Assembly: GCA_002483425.1 (NCBI GenBank)
Contig: DLHW01000051.1
Span: 1-32,983 of the forward strand
DNA length: 32,983 bases
Origin: Methylococcaceae bacterium UBA7658
Lineage (GTDB): Bacteria; Pseudomonadota; Gammaproteobacteria; Methylococcales; Methylomonadaceae
Reading direction: 5' to 3'
Part shown: positions 19,330 through 25,855 of the stretch, in pieces
Position numbering within the stretch: the first letter of the stretch is position 1
Layout of the letters: every line of letters begins with the position of its first letter
Translations under genes and position numbers: made by a program
The notes under the pieces: model-generated
What the model saw: the letters and a program-made list of their open reading frames with translations, nothing else
What the model was told of the DNA's origin: nothing
Databases searched by the model: none

Positions 19330-20925
19330 TTAATTTAACTGCATTCCGCCGGTTGCGCCTGGGTTGTAAATTGTCGGAGCACGGCAAGCATTAGGCGATG
19401 CTGTGGTTGTGCCGTGGCTTAACGGATTAACCGGTTGCGTCAACGACACCAGACCGCTTGGAGGCGGGGTGAATGATTGAGGAACCGCCAAGAAACCGCT
19501 TTGACCCCAGGTATGCAATGCCGCAGGATTGTTCGTTACACCGATCACAATCGGATTGCCGGATTCTTTAATGATCTCGTTAACGATATTCAACTCGCTT
19601 GGATCGAACACGTGGGTTTTATTGTATTGGTAAGTTAACTCAACCCAATCTTTATATTTGCCGTTAACCACGTTTTGCAAGGTCGGCGCAACGCCGTCGA
19701 CTTTAATAAAACGGTAACCGCTGCTTAAATTGGCGTTGTTTTCCGAACCTTGAATACCGATCGCCCAACGGAAGCCGTAGGTGTTGTTAAACGCAGTGCC
19801 GATAGTATTAACGCCGGCGTCTAATTCCGACAAACATTCGTTTACCTGCCCTGACGATCCCATTTGATGCACTTGCGTTTGAGCAACCGCTTCCGGCAAG
19901 GCGCCGGTATCTGCTTTAGGCGCCGTAGCGACAGCGACGCCGGCGCATGGGTAGTTCAAGAATTTGGCGTTAAACTGCGCGCCGGTTCCGGAACCGTTTG
20001 TTCTACGGCAGATGTGGATTCTTTCTTCCGGCGGTTGAATGCCCACAGCAGTAGCCGCATTGTACAAATTACCCGCACCGCCCAGCTTGAATTGCGACCA
20101 GGCAACAAGTTTACCCGTAAAAATGCTGGCTAATTGCGCCGAGTCGATAGTAGGCTGACAAGCGGCCGATTCCCGAACTGCGACCGTATGACCGGCATTG
20201 GTTGGATTACATTTATTGGCTGCAGGGAACTGCGCTTGTTGCAAAGCTTCCCGCAATTTGGTGGTGACGACGATGCCGAATGTTTGACCAACCGCGGATT
20301 TTACGGTCAGTTTTGCCAAGTCTGCCGGTTTCACAGCAGCAAAGCCGCTCGGTGTGTTCACGCCGGTAAATTGTAGCGGGTCGACATCCGAAACGCCGAA
20401 ATCGGCTTTGACGTTTTGTGAAAACGCTAAGTTACCTTCAACGTACGTACAGGTTAATGTCGCCAAATTGCCTGTAACGACCGGGACCGAGCAATTTGCC
20501 GGAACGTCGACTCTTAAAAAGTTAATAGCGGCGTCGGCAATCACAGGGTTTACACCCATGGCGGACCCGCCGAGGCTCCGTTTATAGATCAGCAAATTGG
20601 TTTTGCCGGCAGCCAAACCGCTTAACGCAGGATTTAAGGTATTCAATTCGCAAAGATAAGCATTTTGATCGCCACCGCTGACATTATCTCTGTATTTATA
20701 CACCGTTGTTAAGGGTTTGCAGAGCTGATTGACATCGGGCACCGCCTGATTGGTTAGCAACTGCTCGATGAATTGACGCGGCGCAGAAGCGCCGGACAAA
20801 AAGACTTCATAGGTATTCGCCGGAGTGATGACCGGTTTACCGTTTGCATCGAGAGTAATAGCGGCATTGCCTGCATTCGTGAATAGCGCCGCCGATACGG
20901 TCACGCCCATTAGTAACTTTTTCAT
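19330..20925 (-). CDS. PstS-like, cysteine-rich periplasmic substrate-binding protein
   Basis: A 531-residue exported protein starting MKKLLMGVTVSAALFTNAGNAA, a clean Sec signal. An upstream in-frame ATG at 20994 would add 23 residues before the signal peptide and is less likely; the ATG at 20925 has AGGTG just before it. The mature part begins with an NTYEVFLSGASAPRQFIEQLL segment and later has ICRRTNGSGTGAQFNAKFL, close to the R-x-DGSGT phosphate-binding motif of PstS. At 531 residues it is much longer than PstS (~320-350), and I count ten cysteines, enough for five disulfides, which suggests a periplasmic or secreted location. No pstCAB genes are nearby. A DING/PstS-type phosphate binder or phosphatase-like protein is likely (P. 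aeruginosa LapA, near a TPS locus, is of that kind), but binding is unproven. Confidence 0.75.
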   Translation of the reverse strand: MKKLLMGVTVSAALFTNAGNAAITLDANGKPVITPANTYEVFLSGASAPRQFIEQLLTNQAVPDVNQLCKPLTTVYKYRDNVSGGDQNAYLCELNTLNPALSGLAAGKTNLLIYKRSLGGSAMGVNPVIADAAINFLRVDVPANCSVPVVTGNLATLTCTYVEGNLAFSQNVKADFGVSDVDPLQFTGVNTPSGFAAVKPADLAKLTVKSAVGQTFGIVVTTKLREALQQAQFPAANKCNPTNAGHTVAVRESAACQPTIDSAQLASIFTGKLVAWSQFKLGGAGNLYNAATAVGIQPPEERIHICRRTNGSGTGAQFNAKFLNYPCAGVAVATAPKADTGALPEAVAQTQVHQMGSSGQVNECLSELDAGVNTIGTAFNNTYGFRWAIGIQGSENNANLSSGYRFIKVDGVAPTLQNVVNGKYKDWVELTYQYNKTHVFDPSELNIVNEIIKESGNPIVIGVTNNPAALHTWGQSGFLAVPQSFTPPPSGLVSLTQPVNPLSHGTTTASPNACRAPTIYNPGATGGMQLN

Positions 20926-21002
20926 GTACACCTCATTCGTTAGGAAAAAATTCAAGCCCACACTCGGAACCGGATTGTTAGCCGAACTAATCACCGGATA
21001 GT

Positions 21003-21083
21003 CCCTGTTTTAGCGCATATCTCGGGATTTCAAGTTTTATATTTTTTGAAAATCCTGAGCCGAGTAGAACGCCTAAAACGGGG
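21003..21083 (-). promoter_or_regulatory. Long stem-loop in the presumed leader of the PstS-like gene
   Basis: Three nested paired blocks: outer CCCTGTTTTAGCG (21003-21015) with CGCCTAAAACGGGG (21070-21083); middle CTCGG (21021-21025) with CCGAG (21060-21064); inner GGATTTCAA (21025-21033) with TTGAAAATCC (21046-21055). The apical loop is AT-rich. It lies between the upstream TGTCAT elements and the start codon at 20925, so it would be in the 5' leader. On the plus strand a T run follows (21087-21092), but no plus-strand gene is there to terminate. It could be a leader regulator or a small mobile repeat. Confidence 0.5.
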
Positions 21084-21139
21084 CGAATTTTTTCACATTT
21101 TGCCCAACCGGATGATGACAAGTCGGTTAAGTTTTAAAG

Positions 21140-21165
21140 AAATGTCATACATTTGTATGACATTT
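21140..21165. promoter_or_regulatory. Perfect palindrome, candidate operator and Pho box of the PstS-like gene
   Basis: Arms AAATGTCATAC (21140-21150) and GTATGACATTT (21155-21165) are perfect inverted copies around a 4-base ATTT centre. Read on the minus strand it also gives ATGTCAT and ATGTATG 11 bases apart (21146-21163), Pho-box spacing with a weak second unit. A further TTGTCAT half-site lies at 21115-21121. It may be a PhoB site, an operator for the neighbouring ribbon-helix-helix protein, or both. Confidence 0.55.
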
Positions 21166-21234
21166 AACGGCTCCAGTTAGCTACAGCAAATGGGTTGTCT
21201 CTAGAAATTCGGTATTATTAATAAATATTTCGCT

Positions 21235-21279
21235 TTGTAACAAAACGGTAAAAATTCTGTAACTTTTGTAGATTATCGT
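21235..21279 (+). promoter_or_regulatory. Candidate Pho box and -10 of the ribbon-helix-helix gene
   Basis: Plus-strand units TTGTAAC (21235-21241), CGGTAAA (21246-21252) and CTGTAAC (21257-21263) are phased at exactly 11 bases. A -10-like TATCGT (21274-21279) follows 10 bases after the last unit, which puts the transcript start near 21286 and the ATG at 21323. Confidence 0.6.
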
Positions 21280-21322
21280 TGCAAGTATGTTTAATAGTCA
21301 GTACGTAAGCGAATAACAGTCA

Positions 21323-21820
21323 ATGAACGAGTCCAAACAAATGATCTCGGTGCGTTTGGTTGAAAGCGATCGAGCCGCGGTTAAAGCGATTGCAAACCGG
21401 CTGTTCATCAGAGAATCGGATGTCTACCGTTTTGCGGTTAATTATTTTCTAAACCGGTTCGACTGCTTAGGGGATCCGTCGCATCAAGGTAGCGACCTGT
21501 TGTTGACATTCTGTGAAATAAGGCAAGAAATTTCGCAAACGATTAATTTGAAAAAGCATGTTCTCGATAGAATATTCAATACCGTCACCGTCAGCCCTCA
21601 AAAATATGTTGCTATGTCGGACATAGAGCTACTGCTGTTGCCGCCCTATCAACTCAAACAAAGACTGCTAAAGCTTAATCCAAGTTTCGACGCGTTATCC
21701 AACGAGATCTTCGATGTGGAAGAAAGCCTGAAAAAATATTTTATAAGGAAATATAATCTTGACAGGCCCGAAGAGGATTATTTAAACGATCCGTCCCTAG
21801 CAGAAGTCAGCGCTCGTTAA
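21323..21820 (+). CDS. Ribbon-helix-helix-type putative DNA-binding protein
   Basis: A 165-residue soluble protein. Residues 7-46 (MISVRLVESDRAAVKAIANRLFIRESDVYRFAVNYFLNRF) have the pattern of a ribbon-helix-helix fold: a short strand with alternating residues, then two helices. The remaining ~115 residues are helical and acidic, with no domain I recognise. It is the only plus-strand gene between 7 and 25.8 kb apart from shadows of other genes. It has a candidate Pho box upstream, and a perfect palindrome (21140-21165) lies in the same intergenic region, a natural target for a dimeric repressor. No strong Shine-Dalgarno is seen before the ATG. A local regulator of the island is inferred; it could also be an antitoxin-like protein without a toxin. 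Confidence 0.7.
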   Translation: MNESKQMISVRLVESDRAAVKAIANRLFIRESDVYRFAVNYFLNRFDCLGDPSHQGSDLLLTFCEIRQEISQTINLKKHVLDRIFNTVTVSPQKYVAMSDIELLLLPPYQLKQRLLKLNPSFDALSNEIFDVEESLKKYFIRKYNLDRPEEDYLNDPSLAEVSAR

Positions 21821-21831
21821 ATTCGTGACCG

Positions 21832-21856
21832 GGCTAGCAATTGAACTCTGCTAGCC
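21832..21856 (+). terminator. Hairpin after the ribbon-helix-helix gene
   Basis: Perfect 8-base arms GGCTAGCA and TGCTAGCC with a 9-base loop start 11 bases after the stop codon. No T tract follows, so intrinsic termination is uncertain; it may mark a Rho-dependent end or protect the 3' end. Confidence 0.4.
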
Positions 21857-21878
21857 GTAAGACTTTATCAAATCCGTT

Positions 21879-22016
21879 TTACATGAATCGAAAAATTTCT
21901 TTGGCGTAAATCTCTATAGCCCAGCTTATTATTAGCGCAAGCGCTGCCAATTCAATAAGATAAAATAACGGCTTCGGGTGAATAACGGTCCTGAAATTAC
22001 TCATAATTTTGTTCAT
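21879..22016 (-). CDS. Small single-pass membrane protein (45 residues)
   Basis: The ATG at 22016 is preceded by a strong Shine-Dalgarno (AAGGAG, 22024-22029, 7 bases upstream) and opens a 45-codon frame ending TAA at 21879-21881. The product starts MNKIMSNFRTVIHPKPLFYL and has one hydrophobic helix (about 17-38, LFYLIELAALALIISWAIEIYA), then a short KEIFRFM tail, so it is a one-span inner-membrane protein. A two-unit Pho box (22085-22102) lies about 70 bases upstream, which argues strongly that it is a real, phosphate-regulated gene. Function unknown; a small subunit or regulator of a membrane complex of the island is possible. Confidence 0.72.
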   Translation of the reverse strand: MNKIMSNFRTVIHPKPLFYLIELAALALIISWAIEIYAKEIFRFM

Positions 22017-22084
22017 GACATACTCCTTAGCGCATTTTAAAACCTAAGTGTGCGCCAAGTTTGTTAAGACTTAATGTCATTATC

Positions 22085-22102
22085 TTGACAGTTTTATGAC
22101 AT
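22085..22102 (-). promoter_or_regulatory. Candidate Pho box of the small membrane protein gene
   Basis: Minus strand ATGTCAT (22096-22102), AAAA, CTGTCAA (22085-22091): each unit matches 6 of 7 consensus positions, with 11-base phasing. It is one of the clearest boxes in the window. An ATGACAT on the same strand at 22074-22080 makes a wider inverted repeat with the first unit. The -10 (around 22069-22074) is poor. Confidence 0.72.
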
Positions 22103-22120
22103 TTTAAGAACCTTGCGATC

Positions 22121-22138
22121 AAGCCTGTCTACAGGCTT
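22121..22138 (+). terminator. Weak hairpin with T-rich tail
   Basis: Arms AAGCCTGT (22121-22128) and ACAGGCTT (22131-22138) are followed on the plus strand by TTATGCC and a run of five T. It lies in the gap before the converging end of the beta-propeller gene. It could stop plus-strand read-through from the ribbon-helix-helix gene. Confidence 0.35.
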
Positions 22139-22189
22139 TTATGCCTTTTTAGGGTATGAAGGGAATGGAATCGACTGTTCAGAGTTTCC

Positions 22190-23923
22190 TTATCGGTCTT
22201 GGACCGTAATCCGGTAAGCTTCCACAAACGTTTTACCTGTAGTAAGGGAAGTTGAAACTAAATAGAGCGTGTCTTTATAAATTACAGGGCGCGACAATTG
22301 CCTTCCGGTGCCTGCTAGCTTATGTTTCACCAACACAACGCCGTCGTTAGCGCGTAGTCCGTATAAAATACCCGGTCGGCCCACATCGGCAACCCATACG
22401 ATTTCATGATTCTGCTTGCCCGTTTTAGAAATAACCGGCAAAGAAGGATGGCTTCTGAAACTGGCGACCGCTTTGGCTGATCCGTGCGCGGGATACCGCC
22501 AAGCCTGTTCAAATTCAGGCTGACCGTTTCGATCCGCGATTCTTAAAGCAACTATTCCCGCCGGGTGGGAGTGATCGGGAACGAACGTAGGAATGATAAC
22601 CGTGGGAACCGGTCCTGCAGTCGCTAAGACAGGCTGAGTTACAATCATACCCATCCAGCTTGCTTTACAGGGATCGGCCGGCGTACCGCACAGACCGGTT
22701 ATTTGCAAACGGTCATATTGTGTCCCGAGATGACCGGCGTCGATCAAATAAACCGCGCCGTCTTTCCCGGGTTGAACCAACACCTTTTTACCGCCTGCTA
22801 AGGTTACTTGTACCGGAGAACTTCCGCCGAGATCGTAATCCATCCATGCTAAACATTCGGCAAACGTTTTATTGTCGCAATCACCGCTAGCGGGTTTAAA
22901 CGGCGCGCTTGTTTCCGGCAAACGAGGCATAAACAAATTCTTACAGGACGACAAACAAGCTTCTTCAGGCTGGCTAGGGTTAAAGTTTCGACAGAGCTGC
23001 GTGTCACATTCTGGATCGAAATTAAGCCCCGGTTTTACGCGCATTAAACTATTGGCGTAATCGCGCCGCGCTAAATCGACCTGACCGTTTCCGGAGGGAA
23101 CAAGAATGTCATAACCGTCTTCCGCCGGAATAATTTGCGGGCCAGACGGCGACCATATCCCGCCGCCGCAGATCATTTCTTGAGTACCATACTCCACGTT
23201 AACGGGACATTCTGGCTCCGGTGTGGTTAACAAAATTCCGGACATTATTTGGTTTGATTTGCGATGCTGCCAAGCATCTAAATCAATTTCGAACAACCAG
23301 CCGTGAAAAGGTTGCGTATCGCCCGCATTGCCGAACCCAGCATAAACAACCCCCCATTCCGATTCCGGCTTCATGGCGTGTTTTAGCGCGGCATGAGAGT
23401 AAGCGGTCGGCGGGTTGAATTTAACAACGGCTTTTCCGTCCGCTGTTTTGCGTTGCGCTTTTAACTCTAACACCGGAAAACTTTCATCCCAGCAATGCCC
23501 AATCAAATCCACCACGGCCATGCGATGACTAATCCGCACACCTTGCTCGACGATTTGGTAAATCACCGCCATTTTATTTTTGACAACAATTGGCGTGGCG
23601 GCTAATTCGACTTGCTGGTTCTTAGCTTTCGGTATGTCGAGCCGCCATTCGACGGTGCCGTTTTGTCCATTTAACGCAATCAGCGAACCGGTTGAAACCG
23701 GAACGATAATATTAGTTTGACCTTCAGTGACAGCTAATACCAAACTAGCAATAACACTGTCGTCAAACTCCGTTGGAACCGAGAGATGGACTGGAAAGAC
23801 GGGAATAAGCTTATAACTGGGTTTATTGCTATCGGCGTGAGCCAGCAACAAATACCGGGCTGCTAATAGAAACACAACCCAACAAAACACAACAAGGGAA
23901 CGGCGCTTGATATTTTTAACCAT
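22190..23923 (-). CDS. Secreted PQQ-like beta-propeller protein, phosphate-regulated
   Basis: A 577-residue exported protein. A hydrophobic N-terminus (about 10-30, LVVFCWVVFLLAARYLLLAHA) acts as signal or anchor. The rest has repeated propeller-blade patterns of the PQQ/quinoprotein type (IIVPVSTGSLIALNGQNGTVEWRLDI; GKKVLVQPGKDGAVYLIDA; ILYGLRANDGVVLVKHKLAG). I count about eleven cysteines in the mature part, clustered in the middle (ECDTQLCRNF, EEACLSSCKNL, DCDNKTFAEC), so several disulfides are likely. I see no clear dehydrogenase active-site motif; a binding or scaffold role is as likely as catalysis. A well-formed Pho box (23973-23990) precedes it. The ATG at 23923 has no obvious Shine-Dalgarno. 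Confidence 0.72.
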   Translation of the reverse strand: MVKNIKRRSLVVFCWVVFLLAARYLLLAHADSNKPSYKLIPVFPVHLSVPTEFDDSVIASLVLAVTEGQTNIIVPVSTGSLIALNGQNGTVEWRLDIPKAKNQQVELAATPIVVKNKMAVIYQIVEQGVRISHRMAVVDLIGHCWDESFPVLELKAQRKTADGKAVVKFNPPTAYSHAALKHAMKPESEWGVVYAGFGNAGDTQPFHGWLFEIDLDAWQHRKSNQIMSGILLTTPEPECPVNVEYGTQEMICGGGIWSPSGPQIIPAEDGYDILVPSGNGQVDLARRDYANSLMRVKPGLNFDPECDTQLCRNFNPSQPEEACLSSCKNLFMPRLPETSAPFKPASGDCDNKTFAECLAWMDYDLGGSSPVQVTLAGGKKVLVQPGKDGAVYLIDAGHLGTQYDRLQITGLCGTPADPCKASWMGMIVTQPVLATAGPVPTVIIPTFVPDHSHPAGIVALRIADRNGQPEFEQAWRYPAHGSAKAVASFRSHPSLPVISKTGKQNHEIVWVADVGRPGILYGLRANDGVVLVKHKLAGTGRQLSRPVIYKDTLYLVSTSLTTGKTFVEAYRITVQDR

Positions 23924-23956
23924 TAACTAACGGCAATCTATATGGAGATTGCTATT

Positions 23957-23990
23957 AATTTAGCCCTTCTCTATGACGATTTAATGACAA
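23957..23990 (-). promoter_or_regulatory. Candidate Pho box and -10 of the beta-propeller gene
   Basis: Minus strand TTGTCAT (23984-23990), TAAA, TCGTCAT (23973-23979), 11-base phasing, then a -10-like TAAATT (23957-23962) after 10 bases. The start codon is at 23923. Confidence 0.72.
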
Positions 23991-24010
23991 AGGGATTAGT
24001 TTTTACAATG

Positions 24011-24044
24011 AAAAAAGGCCGCCAAGAGATCCCTTTTGGCGGCC
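24011..24044 (-). terminator. Rho-independent terminator of the PhoX-like gene
   Basis: Perfect 9-base arms GGCCGCCAA and TTGGCGGCC with a 10-base loop, followed on the minus strand by six T (24011-24016). It lies about 50 bases after the stop of the phosphatase gene and just upstream of the next Pho box. Confidence 0.92.
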
Positions 24045-24092
24045 AGTCAACATACCTGAGGAAGGTATTGGGGGATCGGCGAGATTAAAGCT

Positions 24093-25640
24093 TTAACGAT
24101 TCGGTCTGGTATTAAAACCGGTTACTTTAATCAAATCGTCGGTGGCGTAATCGTCGCTAACAGCGCAATCGGTACCTGATGTACAGGCCGCATCGGCGCT
24201 GTGTTGAATGTAAAAATAGGCGGTTTTGCCGTCTCCGGTAAACGCGAAGCCGGTGGGTTCCGCGCTACCGTCGCGAACCGATAACACTTTCACGCAACCG
24301 TCGGTTTTAATGTCGCGGTCTTTACCGTCCGCTAAACACGCCCAAATATCGCCGAACGGATTGTCTTCAATGACATACATATTGCCGGTGACCGGTTGGA
24401 AAGCCAAATTATCAGGTTGGTTCAAATCGGTATCGCCTTCCAAAACCCGGTTGGCTGCAGCCACCGCAAAGCCTTTTTCTTGGTTGCTATCGGCTAGATA
24501 GGTCAAGTCTTTGCTGATTTTTTCGCCAGTGCCTTCAGGAAGAGTATCGGTTATACAAACCACTTCGCCGTAATTTTGCGCACCCGCGTTACCGGTGTCG
24601 GTCCAGCAAAACTTAGCGCCAAGGCCTTTATAATTGATATCGAAATGGAGATCTTCCGGACGGTAAAACCCGGTCGCACCTCTTTCGTTTGCCGAAACCC
24701 GAAGCGCATTGGTATCGACTTTCACCCAAGCGCCTTCGCCGATTTCACAGCCTTGTCCGAATTGCGGGAAACTGCTACTGGTGCGTGCTTGACATGAGGC
24801 TTGGTAAGCATAGACGCTACCTTGAACTAAAGGCGATTGATCGAGATTAGCGATTGCAGCGCCATTTCCTAGTTTAGATACGTCCGGTACGTATTTAAAT
24901 ATGCTGCCGCCGTCTGCATCCGCACCGGCGCTACCAGGGCGTTCTTCATCGCCGTAGTACACCACGCCGCTCTTGGTTAAATCCAAGCCTTCCCAAGCCA
25001 GCTTGCCTAACGCGCCGCGAAAGGCGACTTGACCCGGCGCAACGGCTGCGCCGTTACTGTCAATCACATCGCTTGCGCCCCGGCTGACTAAAGTCAGTTC
25101 GCTAGTGGTCAACGGATTGAGGATTTCGTATAAGCCGCCGTCATCGACTTCTTCAGTCGCAACGATGGTGCCCCACGGCGTCCGGCGGATACCGTCACAA
25201 CCAATCATGCCTCTTAAAATCGTCGAGACTTCGCCGGTTGCTAAATCGGTTCTCTGCACCGAAGGAATTAATTTGGGTTGACCGGATGGATAAACGCCGA
25301 TTTGTGTATTACCCGATTCTATGCAAGTAATAACGTGAGTAGGTTTAATATCGTTCGGCCAGAATGCCAGCATATCTGAACTATTACCTGCATTACGGGT
25401 AACGATTTCCGCTTTCAAACCTTTTGCTAGTTTCAATAAGTCGGTCGTGGTTTGACCGTTAACTCTTGGTACCGATACTGTTTCCGAGGCGCCGACAGGT
25501 TTGGCAAACCCGAATATTTTATAGGAAAAATCGTTTAAAAATTTTTGGACTTTAAAACCGACATCAAAGCTAGCGGCTTCGGCCTGAGCGTTGCCGCCAA
25601 CCGCCGCGCCGATAGCCAGGGCAATTAGTGTTTTTTTCAT
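24093..25640 (-). CDS. phoX: PhoX-like alkaline phosphatase (DUF839 family), Sec-exported
   Basis: A 515-residue periplasmic or secreted enzyme of the PhoX/DUF839 family, monomeric calcium- and iron-dependent phosphomonoesterases. Family motifs in order: GCDGIRRTPWGTIVATEE (147-164, with the conserved Cys at 148 and the Glu pair), YYGDEERPG (228-236), DNLAFQPVTGNMYVIEDNPFGDIW, and EPTGFAFTGDGKTAYFYIQH near the C-terminus. The signal peptide (MKKTLIALAIGAAVGGNAQA) has no twin arginine, although classical PhoX is a Tat substrate. AGGAG 7 bases before the ATG supports the start. A four-unit Pho box lies about 60-100 bases upstream, divergent from that of phoD, and a strong terminator follows. 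Family is firm; substrate range is inferred. Confidence 0.85.
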   Translation of the reverse strand: MKKTLIALAIGAAVGGNAQAEAASFDVGFKVQKFLNDFSYKIFGFAKPVGASETVSVPRVNGQTTTDLLKLAKGLKAEIVTRNAGNSSDMLAFWPNDIKPTHVITCIESGNTQIGVYPSGQPKLIPSVQRTDLATGEVSTILRGMIGCDGIRRTPWGTIVATEEVDDGGLYEILNPLTTSELTLVSRGASDVIDSNGAAVAPGQVAFRGALGKLAWEGLDLTKSGVVYYGDEERPGSAGADADGGSIFKYVPDVSKLGNGAAIANLDQSPLVQGSVYAYQASCQARTSSSFPQFGQGCEIGEGAWVKVDTNALRVSANERGATGFYRPEDLHFDINYKGLGAKFCWTDTGNAGAQNYGEVVCITDTLPEGTGEKISKDLTYLADSNQEKGFAVAAANRVLEGDTDLNQPDNLAFQPVTGNMYVIEDNPFGDIWACLADGKDRDIKTDGCVKVLSVRDGSAEPTGFAFTGDGKTAYFYIQHSADAACTSGTDCAVSDDYATDDLIKVTGFNTRPNR

Positions 25641-25682
25641 TGGGACTCCTATATCCTTTGTTAGTTTAGTGTTGCGACATGC

Positions 25683-25738
25683 ATGTTAGGAGACCAATAT
25701 TAAAAGTTCATGACAGTTGAGTTAAGCTTTTTTGACAC
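25683..25738 (-). promoter_or_regulatory. Candidate Pho box (four phased units) and -10 of the PhoX-like gene
   Basis: Minus strand GTGTCAA (25732-25738), GCTTAAC (25721-25727), CTGTCAT (25710-25716) and TTTTAAT (25699-25705) start exactly 11 bases apart; the third is a full consensus unit and the second and fourth are weak. A -10-like TAACAT (25683-25688) stands 10 bases after the last unit. Confidence 0.68.
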
Positions 25739-25776
25739 GGACGGCGGCTTAAAAAGTTAACGCCTGCTTCATTTAT

Positions 25777-25821
25777 TTGTCATTGATCTTTCACCGGATT
25801 GTAATAACGTACGCCTAGAAT
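25777..25821 (+). promoter_or_regulatory. Candidate Pho box and -10 of phoD-glpQ
   Basis: Plus strand TTGTCAT (25777-25783), CTTTCAC (25788-25794) and TTGTAAT (25799-25805) are phased at 11 bases; each fits 6 of 7 consensus positions. TAGAAT (25816-25821) follows after 10 bases as the -10. The ATG is at 25856. Confidence 0.78.
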
Positions 25822-25855
25822 TCAACGCTCTTCAACTGTCTTTAGGAGTGAACTC

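Larger units (their letters stand above)
20926..21322. other. Divergent intergenic region with stacked regulatory elements
   Basis: This 397-base gap between the PstS-like gene and the ribbon-helix-helix gene holds no ORF I can support. It contains a long three-segment stem-loop (21003-21083), a TGTCAT half-site (21115-21121), a perfect 11-4-11 palindrome (21140-21165) and a three-unit Pho box facing the plus-strand gene (21235-21263). It is the most regulation-dense non-coding stretch of the window. Confidence 0.7.

Noticed and set aside
21003..21092. The long stem-loop plus T run read as a plus-strand terminator.
   Set aside because: No plus-strand gene lies upstream of it that it could end; the neighbouring gene reads the other way.
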